From positions 13,971,381 to 14,035,380 of the forward strand of contig NC_081136.1 of NCBI RefSeq assembly GCF_958295425.1: 64,000 bases of DNA. Direction: 5' to 3'. How positions within the stretch are numbered: the first letter of the stretch is position 1; each line of letters begins with the position of its first letter. The notes beneath the pieces are model-generated. The model did not search any database. It saw only the letters and a program-made list of their open reading frames with translations, and was not told where the DNA came from. Both the position numbers and the translations under genes were made by a program. Shown here one piece after another: positions 33,802 to 45,900 of this stretch. This stretch comes from Solea solea (lineage: Eukaryota; Chordata; Actinopteri; Pleuronectiformes; Soleidae).

Positions 33802-34332
33802 AAACCTGCCCCACACTAGAGGATTTTCAAATCTGACTTGATTTTAAAAATGTGGGAGACCAGAGACACAACAAACTACAACAACAACAATGTGTTCATC
33901 CTGAGAAAACACAGACTAGATGATCCAGTCAAGATGCAGGACCACCCACCCACAATTTCAGGGAGGAGATTTGGGATCTCACAGAAACTTGCGTGATTCA
34001 ACGTGACTTCAGAATATAAACAGACACGGAGGTGGACTATCCGTTAATAGCTGTTGTGTGGGTGATATTTTATGCTGAGAAATGCAAAAAAAAACTGTGG
34101 CTGAAGTCATCGCTGAGAAGACGGAATCAACTTGGCTTGTACAAATTACGGTTCTAAACAAAAGTATGCAACATCTGTTTCCCAGTCAACTCCGTTAACC
34201 CCTCACACTACAGGATAATTTGGCCAGATAATCTGTTCAGATCAGCCTAAAATCGGAAGACACCCACGATTGTCGGAAGGGCCAGATCAGGACTGAAATC
34301 TGGTCAACTATCCTCTAGTGTGGGCCAGGTTT
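33802..34332. mobile_element. Non-autonomous DNA transposon (MITE-like) with 22-bp inverted ends
   Basis: The left end at 33802-33823 begins AAACCTGCCCCACACTAGAG. The inverse of 34311-34332 begins AAACCTGGCCCACACTAGAG, one mismatch in 22. No ORF inside. A second inward copy of the end at about 34197-34225 (CACACTACAGGATAATTTGG) forms a smaller 135-bp inverted pair with the right end. No clear target duplication, so the superfamily is unassigned. Confidence 0.8.
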
Positions 34333-36222
34333 TTAGCTGTAGAAGCAGTTGTCAGTGATTCAAAGTAAAATGGTACAATTGTACATGTGCTATTTTAAAA
34401 TGTGCTACGTGAATAAACTGACCTTGACGTTAAAAAACTGTAATTCAACCATATTTTCCATACCATAACCACAATAATTTTTTTTATACAAAATATAATG
34501 GTTTCTAAAACGATGTCTTAGAGTTTGGGCGCCCCGAAACATTTAGCAGAAATGTTAGCCCAGTTTGTGGCCTTCTTGCATTTCCTGCTTTGGAAAGCAC
34601 TGCTCTAGAAAAAATGTTCAGATACCTAAGATTCAGGCAGTTTCTGTAGAAGTGTAATTGTAAATCCATTTAATGTTATTTTAACTTTCTTAACAACTTA
34701 AAATATTTTACTGATGGGAGCAAAAAACGGAAGAACGGAACTAATAAATCCAAAACACTGTTTGTCACATATTGTCAACATGTTATTAATATTAACATTA
34801 AGGCTCCATTACACAGGTGATAATCTATGTTGAAATATACACACAAGTGACAGTTGCAGCGTTTTCTGGTTTCTTAACTTCCAAAAGTCAAAAAGTAAAA
34901 GTTAACAGTCAAGAAGACCATAATTTAACCTTACAAAGCTGATCTAATGAGCACCCTTGTGAAAACTTAATTGGAAGTACTTAATAGTAATTATATGATC
35001 ACCTTCTGTTTTGTTTTCAGGTATGTCTGCCCTTCAAAATAAGAGTACCGGTATGTGAATTCACAGAAGAGGTAGAATGCACTCTAGACATCCAAACATT
35101 AACAGGTGATTTATTAAGTTATCTTACATGTCTAAGATAAGGAAAAGTTTGGATGATTGTCGACAATCTGAAAGGAATTGTGGCTGAAATGATTATAGTA
35201 GCTTTGAAATCAGGGAGATGAAAGGCTCAACCAATCTTACGAGTCTCACGTGTTGTCAGCATTCCAGCAGTGACATGTTGTGTCACGACAAACTCCCCTG
35301 TCTCATAATCTAACCTCTAATTTTCACCAGCTGTAATAATCTCTCTCTGCAGATGCTGTGCTAAAAATACAAAGAGGAGGCTGGACGACTAAATCTCCAG
35401 ATCGGGGTGGTGTGTTTCCACAGAGGAAATTGTTCAACTAAGACAACTGTTCAGTTAATTATTGACATACAGTGTCTGGCTCAGCAAGCACATTTAGCAA
35501 GAACGTCAATCCAGAACAGTGAATGTTTTACCAAAGACTCTCAGTTATCAACTCCAACAAAGGAATTTTTTTTACAAGATGAGGTAAAAGTGGGGTCAGA
35601 AAGTAAGGATTCCTCCGCTGTCAAAGAAGAAGAAGTAATAATATGTGGTAAAGAAAATAAAAGGGCACTGGTTTTCTTGGAGTTACAGCCATGAAAGCTT
35701 TTTAATCATTCAATATTTGGACAACCTCAAAACCACAGAAGAAGAAAGTACAGACAATAAAGGTACTGCTGTGTATCACCTCTAACACATAGGAAGAAGA
35801 AGATTTAAACAGGAAATAATTAAATATCCAAGTCAAGTGTGATTTCTTTTTTTCCTCCCTTTTGATTCCATAAACACAGTATCGCCAAACATATAATCCA
35901 ACAACTTTTGTTACCACTTTCTAACAGGGCACACTTCAATGGGCTGAGTAAAAGATCCTGGAAATAGTTTGAAATACATTTTTATAAGTAGTATCATTCA
36001 TTTATTTTTCCCATTAATTGATATTCCCTAGGTGGTGCTCAAGCACACATCCTTCTCCCCTCTGACTTTTGAAAGACATTTTCATTTTTGTATTTCATTA
36101 AGAGAAAATTGAATGAAGCTAAAGCCAATTCTAACTTGTTTTGAGTAAGCATATCAAACATATGAGTGTTATTGAAATAAATATGTAAGTACATTTTATG
36201 ATGATAATACTAATGCATTGCT

Positions 36223-36228
36223 TTTATT
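36223..36228 (-). terminator. Candidate RGS12 polyadenylation signal
   Basis: AATAAA on the minus strand, about 560 nt past the RGS12 stop. It is the nearest canonical hexamer I could find, but not the only possible one. Confidence 0.4.
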
Positions 36229-36785
36229 AAACAAAAACGTTGATAATGAGGAAAAATGTTGAGCCTGTTCTGGAACTTTCATCTGCCTCTCAGGCTTCCT
36301 TAGACGAGAAAAAAAAAAAATACAATAAATACTGGGATAATTCGCTGAATTAATGGTTAATCCCTTTGGCTATTACGTGTTCCATAGTTCAAATCACTCG
36401 AGGCTAATTTGCACGCAATGGCTTTTCTTTTACTTTTGTTTTGCAAAATCCCTGTGTGCCTCATCAGAAAGTGGAATCAAAAACAGATTGTGCGCTTCTT
36501 CCATGGCTGTCCTCACCCAAAAATGGCTCATGACACAATTGCTTTGTGCCTAATTATTAAACTATACCATAACAAAAACATACCACTGTCCCAAAATTAC
36601 AACTAGTACTTGAAATCAACAACAAAACACCAGAAATTCATTAAAAATATACAATATCTATCACCATACTGTTGACATTTTGGAGTGGCAATTGACATCT
36701 CTCTACATGCAGCCCATCAGTTTTACTAACTCTCCTTCCACGGACAGTGCCTCAGGCTTAAAAAGTGCAGCAGTGGGGGTTCCCT

Positions 36786-37072
36786 TTAGACAATTGTGGC
36801 CTTGTACAGTTCTGTCTTGCAGTCGTTGCCCTCTGGTGGATTGCGGCCGTTCGGGGGCGGCTGGGTCGTCCTCATCTTGCTCTGGCACTGACGCAGCTCA
36901 GCGACGTAGCCCTGGAAGCTCAGGCTGAGTTCAGAGTCCTCTCCCCGGGGCGTTTCCAGCGTCCCCTCCTCTAGATGCACTCCCTCCACATCCATCACCT
37001 CCTGAACTGTCTGTGCAGCATCAGGTCTGTCAGCAGATGATTTGACACTGGGAGTTGGTTCTGTTCTTCCTT
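36786..37072 (-). CDS. rgs12: RGS12 last exon
   Basis: 287 nt after acceptor CCAACACAG, ending in TAA at 36786-36788. Contains [20 protein letters not shown], then [20 protein letters not shown] and ELYKATIV. No domain recognised; charged, with a likely short helix. It is separated from exon 15 by a 6.2-kb intron. Phase fits exactly. Confidence 0.85.
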
Positions 37073-40000
37073 CTGTGTTGGAGAGATAACAGACACAGAA
37101 GATTTGCTGATACATTATGCACAGCCAGAGTGTGATTTTGAATAATAGCAAACCCGCTCTCATCACTCCCTTTCCCAAGCTTGTATTGGAACAAGCTCTG
37201 AACAATTTGTTTGGTTAGGCTGCCATAGAAACATGACGGTGCAGGCTGGTGGCCTCCGTAAAGCAAAGCCCTTGCCTGAAGTACATGGAGGGAGGAGGGA
37301 TTAGGTAACTCTAATCATTTTTACTGGATTTATTATACATTTTTTGTTACTACTTCAAAATTCCTCATCTCCACTCCGATCACATACGCTGGTCAGTACT
37401 TCTGATTTTCCTCCATATACCACAGATGATACATGTTCCACAGTTTGAGAACCATGACACTACATAAGGTATGGGTGAACGTTTACATATTAACACTATA
37501 ACCTTTTAATGTTATAACCAACTCCCAATACGATTCCCAACCTCTTCTTTCTTCACCACGCACAAAGCTGAAGCTGCAGAGCTACGCGATCATTTCCCAA
37601 ACACACACGCACACACACATTTGATTGTCCACAATATCTTCTGAAATACAAGTAAGTGAACAAAAAAGACTGCAGGGCTTCATCTCAGTGCATCTTTGAG
37701 TCACGTTTACCCACAGGCGTCTGAGCTTCAACTTCACAAGACACTGCTTACCCACCGAATGCTTGTGTGTATGACTACATTACATTTCAGGGGGATCTGA
37801 TGAATGGAAACTTTGCCTCACGCCCTGCGGGAGCACATACATTTGAACGCCGCATCACGTGAACGAGCGCTATGTTATAGTTGTGTAATCTGCAGTGCTG
37901 TTGTCAAGACAACTCTGATGATGTCACTACCTCTGCTCCAACTTGCTGAAAGCGATTGGCAATGCATAGGAAGGAACACACTGATATTTAAAAGGTCCCG
38001 TGTGTAACATTTAGTTTGTTGGCAGAAATTGACTATGCTACCCTTAGGTATGCGTCAATAAATGTATGAGTAAAGCCTTCTATCCGTACATGAGGCAAGG
38101 GCCTTGCTTCATGAAGGTCCCATCTTGGTTGATTATATGTTCGTCCTCTGATAGACGATCTGTCCAGAGTGTCAGCTGGTATAAGCTCCAGCCCCCCCTG
38201 ACCCTCATGTGGAGGATAACGTGTGAATGAATGAATGAATACATTTGGTGTACATAACACATAGCACACTGTGCATTCTAACGTTACACACAGATGTAAA
38301 TGTATTAATATAAAGCCATTGTGTTCTGTTTATATCAATAAGTGAATGAAGTGTTTAAAAAGTCCTTAAATGTTGTCAGCCAACTTAGATTTCCCTTATT
38401 TCTTCTCCTTTGTCAGTTATCAATTAAGATTGTTTTCTAAATACAAAACCATGAAAACAGTCTCACCATCAGAAGTCACCAATTCTTACACACTGGACCT
38501 TTAACCATGACATCATGGTTAACAATTGGCGACAACTTATTCAAGTTTAAAGATGACATGCTGGCTCACACATTTCTCTCTCTCTTTTCTTTTTTGTAAT
38601 GAAAATGCACTTGTGGGGCTAAAAGCCGGAGTTTCCGGGTGATAAACTCCCAACTTGTCATGTGAACCCTGTGGCCCCACAGACTCTAAACACAGAGGCC
38701 CAAGTGACTCAAACACACGGACTCCTCTAACCACACAGGCTGTGATTCACTGCAGTCCACTACATGTGTAAACACATGAGTGTGTGAGCTCCAGCAGCTG
38801 ACCTCGCTCAGCTCACAGGCAAAGTGTAAGGTGGCCGGGAGGTGGCGCACCCAGGAAATACAAGACATTTTAAATGACTGCATTATATGTCGTGTCTGAA
38901 GTTGAAGGGGCGTGGCAGTCGTCATGGTGACATTGGTTAAGATGCAAAATGATTAAAAGCCTCATGTCAGATCTTGTGCTGCATCGTCACTGATCTCCGT
39001 CACCAGGTTCTCCACAGGATGTGATGTGTGAATGTTGGTATGCAGACACATGAAGTCATGAATTATACACCGTCTCTGCTGCATGTCGTTCTTGTCCATT
39101 TCATAGTACATGAATCTGAGGACCGTCACGGTAGATGAGTTGAAACTTTTTCAAGCTGCAGTGTGTAACTTTTGGTGATTGCTGTTTTTATTCTGCCTCT
39201 GTTTGGTCTTAATGAACGGAGATTATTTTGAAAAAATTGTAAGATCCATCCTAAAAACAGGCTCTGTCAAGCAATACTATCAGACTTGTTCCATAATTTA
39301 ACTTACTCACGGTTAATTTGCAATCAATGGCTTTTACCAAAAGTGTTGTATTTCAATATGACATATTTGCAGTCACATAAAAAAAGCAAAGGCATAAATC
39401 AATAGTTCCCTTCATTGTCATTTATGTAAAAAGCCAGGTCCTTCCTACAATGGGGTCTCAGCTCTTCCTTTTACACTAATAGATGTTTCTCTACTGCATG
39501 TTTTCCCTATCCATGCTTGATGCAGCAGCAGCAGCAGCGGACTGGAACAGACTCTGCCAGAGACCCGCATCAAGCCCTTCTCTCAACACCAGATGGATGA
39601 CATTGTTGACCCGGGGTCTGCGGCTGCCAGCTCTGTGAGCTGATGCAGAGGGAGGAAGACAGAGTAAAACAGGCCTGAGGGGGAAATTGAGCCATATGGT
39701 GGCTCAGGTGCTCCTTGCAGAAGCAGTTTTTTTTTGTGAGATCATGTTCATAAGATATATGTTGTGTTTACTCTGAGGTATTTTTAATCTTCTCTGTGCG
39801 GGCCAAACTCTTTCTCTAATGCAACTAACCTCTGAACCTGACAGCTGGAGGAAAAGGAAACACAGCAGTATACAAACTTTCCTATAATCTACCACCTACT
39901 ATTGACATAAATGCAATTAAATACTGCCCTCCTTTATGTAAGATTTTATTAATTACTCCATGTATTGAGTTAAAACCACCTTCATGCGAATAGTGTTATA

Positions 40001-42497
40001 TTGTGTGATGTCACCCCCTAGTGGACGTCTTAATCCCCACAGACCTGATGCTCGCCATACAGGGGGAAGTGATTACAGCCACATGATTGTGGTAACACTA
40101 AGCAGTGTTTTGCTTCCTCTGTCTGGACACAGACCAAAGCTAGTTTGGTTGTTAATTTTACAGTCTAATCACAGGGATTATTTACACCTAAATCTACCTG
40201 TATCGGTATCTACATCTGTCTATCTCTTAATGCGTGTACTTATTTATACGTCACATGAGGAACAGTTGCAAAGTCTTGCATGACTCTGTTCTCTTAGTAC
40301 TTTCTACTACTCTTGGTCATTATAATTACCCTTATTTAATCAGAAGTAAGTTCTGAATACAGTTCAGTGGAGGAAATTGTGGAGTCACCTCAGCTATAAT
40401 TATATATTCCCTTGGAACAGCAGAGGGCGTCAGTCAAACAGTGATGCATAAACTGGAGACGGTCTGCAGCAAAGATGATTGACAGTAAGAAATGCTCTTG
40501 AATTATATTTAGCGTGACTTGTTTGGACTAGAATGATCCTCATTCAGTGGGCGTTTCTCTGCAAAAGCACGTGTCTCGCCACAAAAAAAACCCCCAAAAC
40601 ATAAAAAACTTCATAAAGTCATTAAGAAGTGGCGACATGGGGGCGTAACCGCAGATTCCAGCACAGATTCAGTGAAACCGTGTTTAAATTTGGCCCTGTT
40701 GAATCATCGCTGTTCCTATTTTTGCTGGTAAGTCGGAGAAGGAGAGATATGCAGAGAAATTGGCTGAACAAATGATGAAAACAGGTAGTGACAGTTTCTA
40801 TCTGTAGCTCAGTTAACTCATGGATAAGGTTACCATGGCGCCCAGTGGTGGGAAGAATCAGGCTCATGCACTTAGCAACGAGAAAAAAGATGTGAGCCTG
40901 TAAAGGAGCTGAAAGATCGGATGTTTCTTTCTCATCATCTTGTGCACAATCACCTTTCAGTAAAAGCCAGTTAGCAACACAAGGCAGTAAGGTCAGAGCG
41001 AACGAGGATGCCGCTTTGAGTAAGTGCTTTGAAGTGTAAGGCACTCATCAAAAGAGCAGAATCTGTTGTTGGGAAACATGTTCAGCCTTATTATCTTCTT
41101 TGTTTCTTATGTTTGTGTTGCCAAAGAAGCGTCCTGGGGTTTCCTTTAAAGGAAGAATCAAAACATGTCTCTAATTGGACATAAACATACACACATGGCA
41201 CAACAAGGAATTCTGACTGTGCCACATCAACTGTGGAAGAACCCATCACCATTAGCCATCAATACCCGTCAATCGTTTAAAACACAATGAGAGAGGGGAT
41301 ATATAGCAGTTCTGGAAGACTGGAAACAGAAAATGAAATCCATCTGCAGATGATCGTGCACTGCACACTGAGAGAACAAACGCTCCGGCAGGCTATGAAA
41401 ACAAGTTTAAACGGAAGACACTTTCAAAAGATCCACAATGAACCCAAACTGAAGCTACACACAACAGATCAGTGATCTCCACCATAAAACACACAGACAA
41501 AGCACCAAGCAGGTACACCAAGCAATGCTTTAACAAGACCATGACAAACAAGTCACACTGAGCAATCAGGAAATACACAGCTAGAAACGGCAGCCTGAAA
41601 TAAGCACAAACACACACACAAGTACACAAAGGAGTGGGAGCTGACAAGAGTTAGAAGCCACAAGACGAAATGAGACTGAGCTAAAGGAGGATGGGAAGAA
41701 GCATGCGGAGGAGGAGGAGAGGATGAGAAGAATGGATGGATGGATGGATGCTGAACTCACAAACATGTAAAAAGACAGACGAGAGTGATTTCCAGTTCTA
41801 ACATTTATTAGATCTACTCAATCACAGGTACAGAGTTTATTGGCAGTGATTATCTCCGACAGGAATCTAGAGCGGGAGTGAAGGACCCAGATAAAGGATG
41901 ACAGGCAATTCAACAATGTCACTGGAAGCACCTGTCCGTCACTGACTCATTATTCCCCACCACCGCTTGAACGGCAGCAGCACTTGTTGACACCATTTAA
42001 TGACTCAGCGGTTCTAGTGAGTTGCATAAGGACAAAAAAAGAAAAGAAGAAGCGTTTTCACACTGACATTGTTGAATTGCTCTCAACTAGAGAAGGTGGG
42101 ATGAAGAAGAATACAGCATTTGTTTGGTCATGATTGTTCAGCATTCACAGGTCCAACACCGTAGAAGCCATACTGCTGCTGATCTCATCACTTTTAAATC
42201 TGATCCTCAGTCCAACATTCACTGACTACAATACTGTCAAATATTGAACAATTATCGGTATGCACTATGCATATACAGTATATCATTAATATTCTTAAGC
42301 TCAGCAGTCAGTACAACAATATTCTCATACACCCACACCTACAAAATTAAAGTCTTTATTTCACTGGAGTAATTCCAGTCATATGGTGAACCCAACTATT
42401 TGTGGTGTAGGAAGTTACACTAAAATGTAAATGTTACTCACTGAAGGAAATATACACATCACTATTTACATTCAGATCTGAGTGTAATTGTGATTGA

Positions 42498-42536
<39 letters not shown>

Positions 42537-42861
42537 CTTTGACCCCGTTCAGACCTGGTATTATCAAATCTGTCCTGGAAGTGTCCTCAGATTTGGTCAC
42601 AGAAACCACATTCAGAGGTTGTTTGAGTTTGCATGTGACCACATTCCTCCCGGGCACGCAAGAAAACAATCCCTCCCCTGGAATGCGTTAGGCGCTGCCT
42701 CCTCAGCTGACGCTTTTGTAATGGTTCAAACTTATTTCAATTTACAGCAGGATGAATTGCACTTTAATTAACTAAAGCTCCTCTTTTTAATTATTTAGTT
42801 CTTGCAAACAGACATGACGTCAGTGTGCATTTGAATAAAAGGAAAGAACGCCAGATCTGAT

Positions 42862-42946
<85 letters not shown>

Positions 42947-45900
42947 GCCGCAGGAGATGACTCCTGGATGTATTTTAATGGCAGGTGTTAAGAGGCGCTA
43001 CTTAAGGCTCTCCACATGCAACTGGATCTCTGACCTCTCTGATCTCTCTGTTAATACCAAGTCTGAACAAGGCCTATGTTTAAAAGACTGGCAAACTGAG
43101 AAAGAGTTTATATCAATTTGTCATTAAAGTGCATCAGGGTCAGTGTAGCGGGAGTTTGATCGGGAGGGTAGACGGGTTTAGACTGTCGTTTAGAGAGTGC
43201 ACACATGCACGTATGACATACATACACACACACACGGAGCACTAGTTTATTACACTGTAGAAATACCTGAACTGGACTTTCCCTCTTCACCTGCGTCTTG
43301 AGACTGGGAGCAGGGCGGTGGCGGAGTGAAGTTGGCTTCTGGCAGACTGCTGTCGAAGGATGGCATGGGCGATGGTGACGAGGGCAGCAATGTGCTGTTG
43401 GGGCTGTTGATGTCGCCCTCGCCCACAAGTGTCAGGTCGGCGTGGGTGTCCTCCTCCACAGTGCGGAGGCTTGACCGGGTGTCTGTGGGGCGGGAGATGG
43501 GGGACAGGTGGGTGCCAAAACTTGGGTGACGGGGAGGGGGCAGCAGGCACCGCCTAGTCCCAGAGGGTCCATTAGCATTGGAGCTGAGGGATGAGTCCAA
43601 GCTCTCCGAACGAAGGCTGGAGGTGAGGGCGCCCCGTGAGGAGACACCGTTCTCTCTGCTCTGTTTTAGACAATCAGGAGTGGAGCATGCCAAGTCAGAG
43701 GAGATGGAGCAGGAGGAGGTGGGTGGAGTCAGACGCAGGAAGTCAGGAAGCACCAGGTCTTCTTTGTTCAGGAGTCCACGCTGGTCGTTGGCTCGGGTGC
43801 TCTGCGCCCGGCTCAGCAGCTCAAAGAATTCTGCAAAAACACATCAAGAGAAACGGTCTCTCACTTAAACTTTCCAAACATGGGAATGCCTTAGAGAAAA
43901 GGATTAATTGGGTTTAACATGCAGCGTAGCAGCCTCACACCTGGCAGAGAAAATAACCCTCAAGAGATGCCAAAGATATCAGTTAGTCCTGAGGCGAAGC
44001 AAAGCTAAGAAATCCACCACAAGTAAAACAAAAACAGAGTGAGAGAAGGAAGGAAAAGGGGGATTTACCTTCAGCTTCATCTATATTAATCTTTTTCTGT
44101 TTTCTTTTTTCCCCTGGGAGTGCTGAGTCTGGTCCACTTGCTCTCACAGAAAAGTCCTTTGGTGTTGACCTCTCATCTCCCTGCAGATGCAACAATAACA
44201 ATGCACTCTGTTAGGGGATGGAGGGATGGGGGGTGGTGGGTGGTGGGTCATAAGGAAGGGCTAAGCAAGAGCTGCCAAGCACTCTACTGAGCCGATCACC
44301 AGATTCACTGAGACCGCTATATAAAGAGGAGACTGGTCCATCTTCTGGTTCTGTGTCTTTACTGACCTGGTCAGCATCTATGAGCTGCCTACATATGGTG
44401 TGGTGTAATACCTCAAGCACGGAAAATATGAGTGAGCAAGTCAGCCACAGGCAGTGTTAGGTCAAAGAATACAACCAAACAGGAAATACACACCAACTAC
44501 TTGCTTAGCATTGGCTACATGTTAATCAAGATTAATTCGGGTCCCATTTAAATGATCATGAATGTTGCAGAAGCAGCGGAGCAATAGAAAAGGGACAAAA
44601 ACACCACACATGGACTTCTGAGCACAGAGCCGAACGAGATTTTAAGACACTTACTGTTGCAGAGAGACTCCTCGTAGATGGGTGGATTTTTAGGGAGGAA
44701 GACTTGGGTTTGTCTATTTGAGAGAAAGTATAGACACAACAAAATGCATCAGGGACGTTTTCCTTGAGATTTAAGGGAGGTCAAATATGTGATAGTTTCG
44801 CTCTTTTCAAGTATTGTGCTTGTACTGTTTCATTGTGTGCGGGTGTGTATGCACGCACACACATACTTTTTACACCTTCAATTTGAGATATTATATTTCA
44901 TTATTTTTGGAACCACAATGGTTTTGTAATCAACAGTTTAAACATTTTATCTTCTGTATAATGATGTGAAATTGTATATTTAAGAGGAGGCTTCAATAAT
45001 AACTTGTCATAAACGGTGTTACTATTGATTTACAGTGTGTGAGAAGTTTTTACCTTTCCCCGAAGTCGGGTCTGCTCGATCCAGCACAACTCTCAGGCCG
45101 TCCAGAGTCGATATGGGTGCACCCAGATCCAAAGGCTCAGTTTCTCCGCTCTAATCAAAACATAATTAAACATTAGCATGTTAGCATCCCCACCTGTTTT
45201 TAACAAGTGTGTGTAATTTAGTGCATGTTAACCATATGGTTGCTGTCTGAGGGCATGGGCATTTGCTTAATTTATAAAGTGTCTTTCAGCTCTGGTCTAC
45301 TGTATAATACAGTTATAAAGCCTGGAAACCCACAAGACTAAAATAAATCATCTGGCAGTGGTTAAGGGGAGGAGTAAAGAGTCGGCATGTTTGAGGAGTG
45401 TCGTCATTCTTAATTATAGCCCTGCCTCTCCATCTTCAGAGCCTGGGCTGAGTCAGAGAGCTAACCACCGTGTAGAGATGGAAAAGGATGCGGTCGCTTC
45501 CCTCCCCTAACCATGATCCTCCGCCCTGTGCCACTGTCACACACTGCACATGCTGCTCTCTGGACACACAGGAGCTTCAAACACATTAAGGCATTGTCGC
45601 TAACGCGGGGGTGACTTACTATTTTGGCCACAAGATCACTGAGGTGGAGGCCATATTTTGCCACCACAGGACGTAGGACTTCAGTGACTGGTTTCGTAGG
45701 TTTGGCTTTCAGGCCCACGGAGCGGTTAATGGGTACCAGGTCCAATCTAAGAGCAGATAATGAGCGTGAGGAAATGGCATTGAAAATGTGTATTTTGAAG
45801 AAAATGAACAGATCTGGTCAAAGTCTGTTTCTTATACCTAAACAAGGTCCTCTTCTCCACTCTCAGGTCTCGTGAGCTGAGGGTCATACAGTCTTGGTCC

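Larger units (their letters stand above)
32814..36785. other. Intergenic region between RGS12 and HGFAC
   Basis: About 4 kb. The part next to HGFAC (32814-33230) should hold its promoter, but I see no clear TATA box. 33000-33230 is the least AT-rich part. The middle holds an inverted-repeat element (33802-34332). 34400-36220 shows no coding signal on either strand; the 95-residue plus-strand ORF near 35407 matches nothing I know. Confidence 0.6.
37073..43266 (-). other. RGS12 last intron
   Basis: 6.2 kb without recognised exons. Holds the inverted-repeat element at 37988-38504 with a LINE-tail insert, a second one at 42541-43074 with (CA)n and (TA)n tracts, and a GGAT run at 41733-41750. Confidence 0.65.

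Noticed and set aside
35407..35694. A 95-codon plus-strand ORF in the RGS12-HGFAC gap.
   Set aside because: No recognisable domain, no splice or promoter context, and a length expected by chance in 4 kb.
43326..43917. Several long plus-strand ORFs opposite RGS12 exon 15.
   Set aside because: Shadow frames of a GC-rich coding exon on the other strand.
44211..44420. Minus-strand ORF containing [20 protein letters not shown], between RGS12 exons 13 and 14.
   Set aside because: It looks protein-like, but its best acceptor/donor pair gives the wrong phase for both neighbours, and the human protein has nothing similar. An alternative exon cannot be fully excluded.
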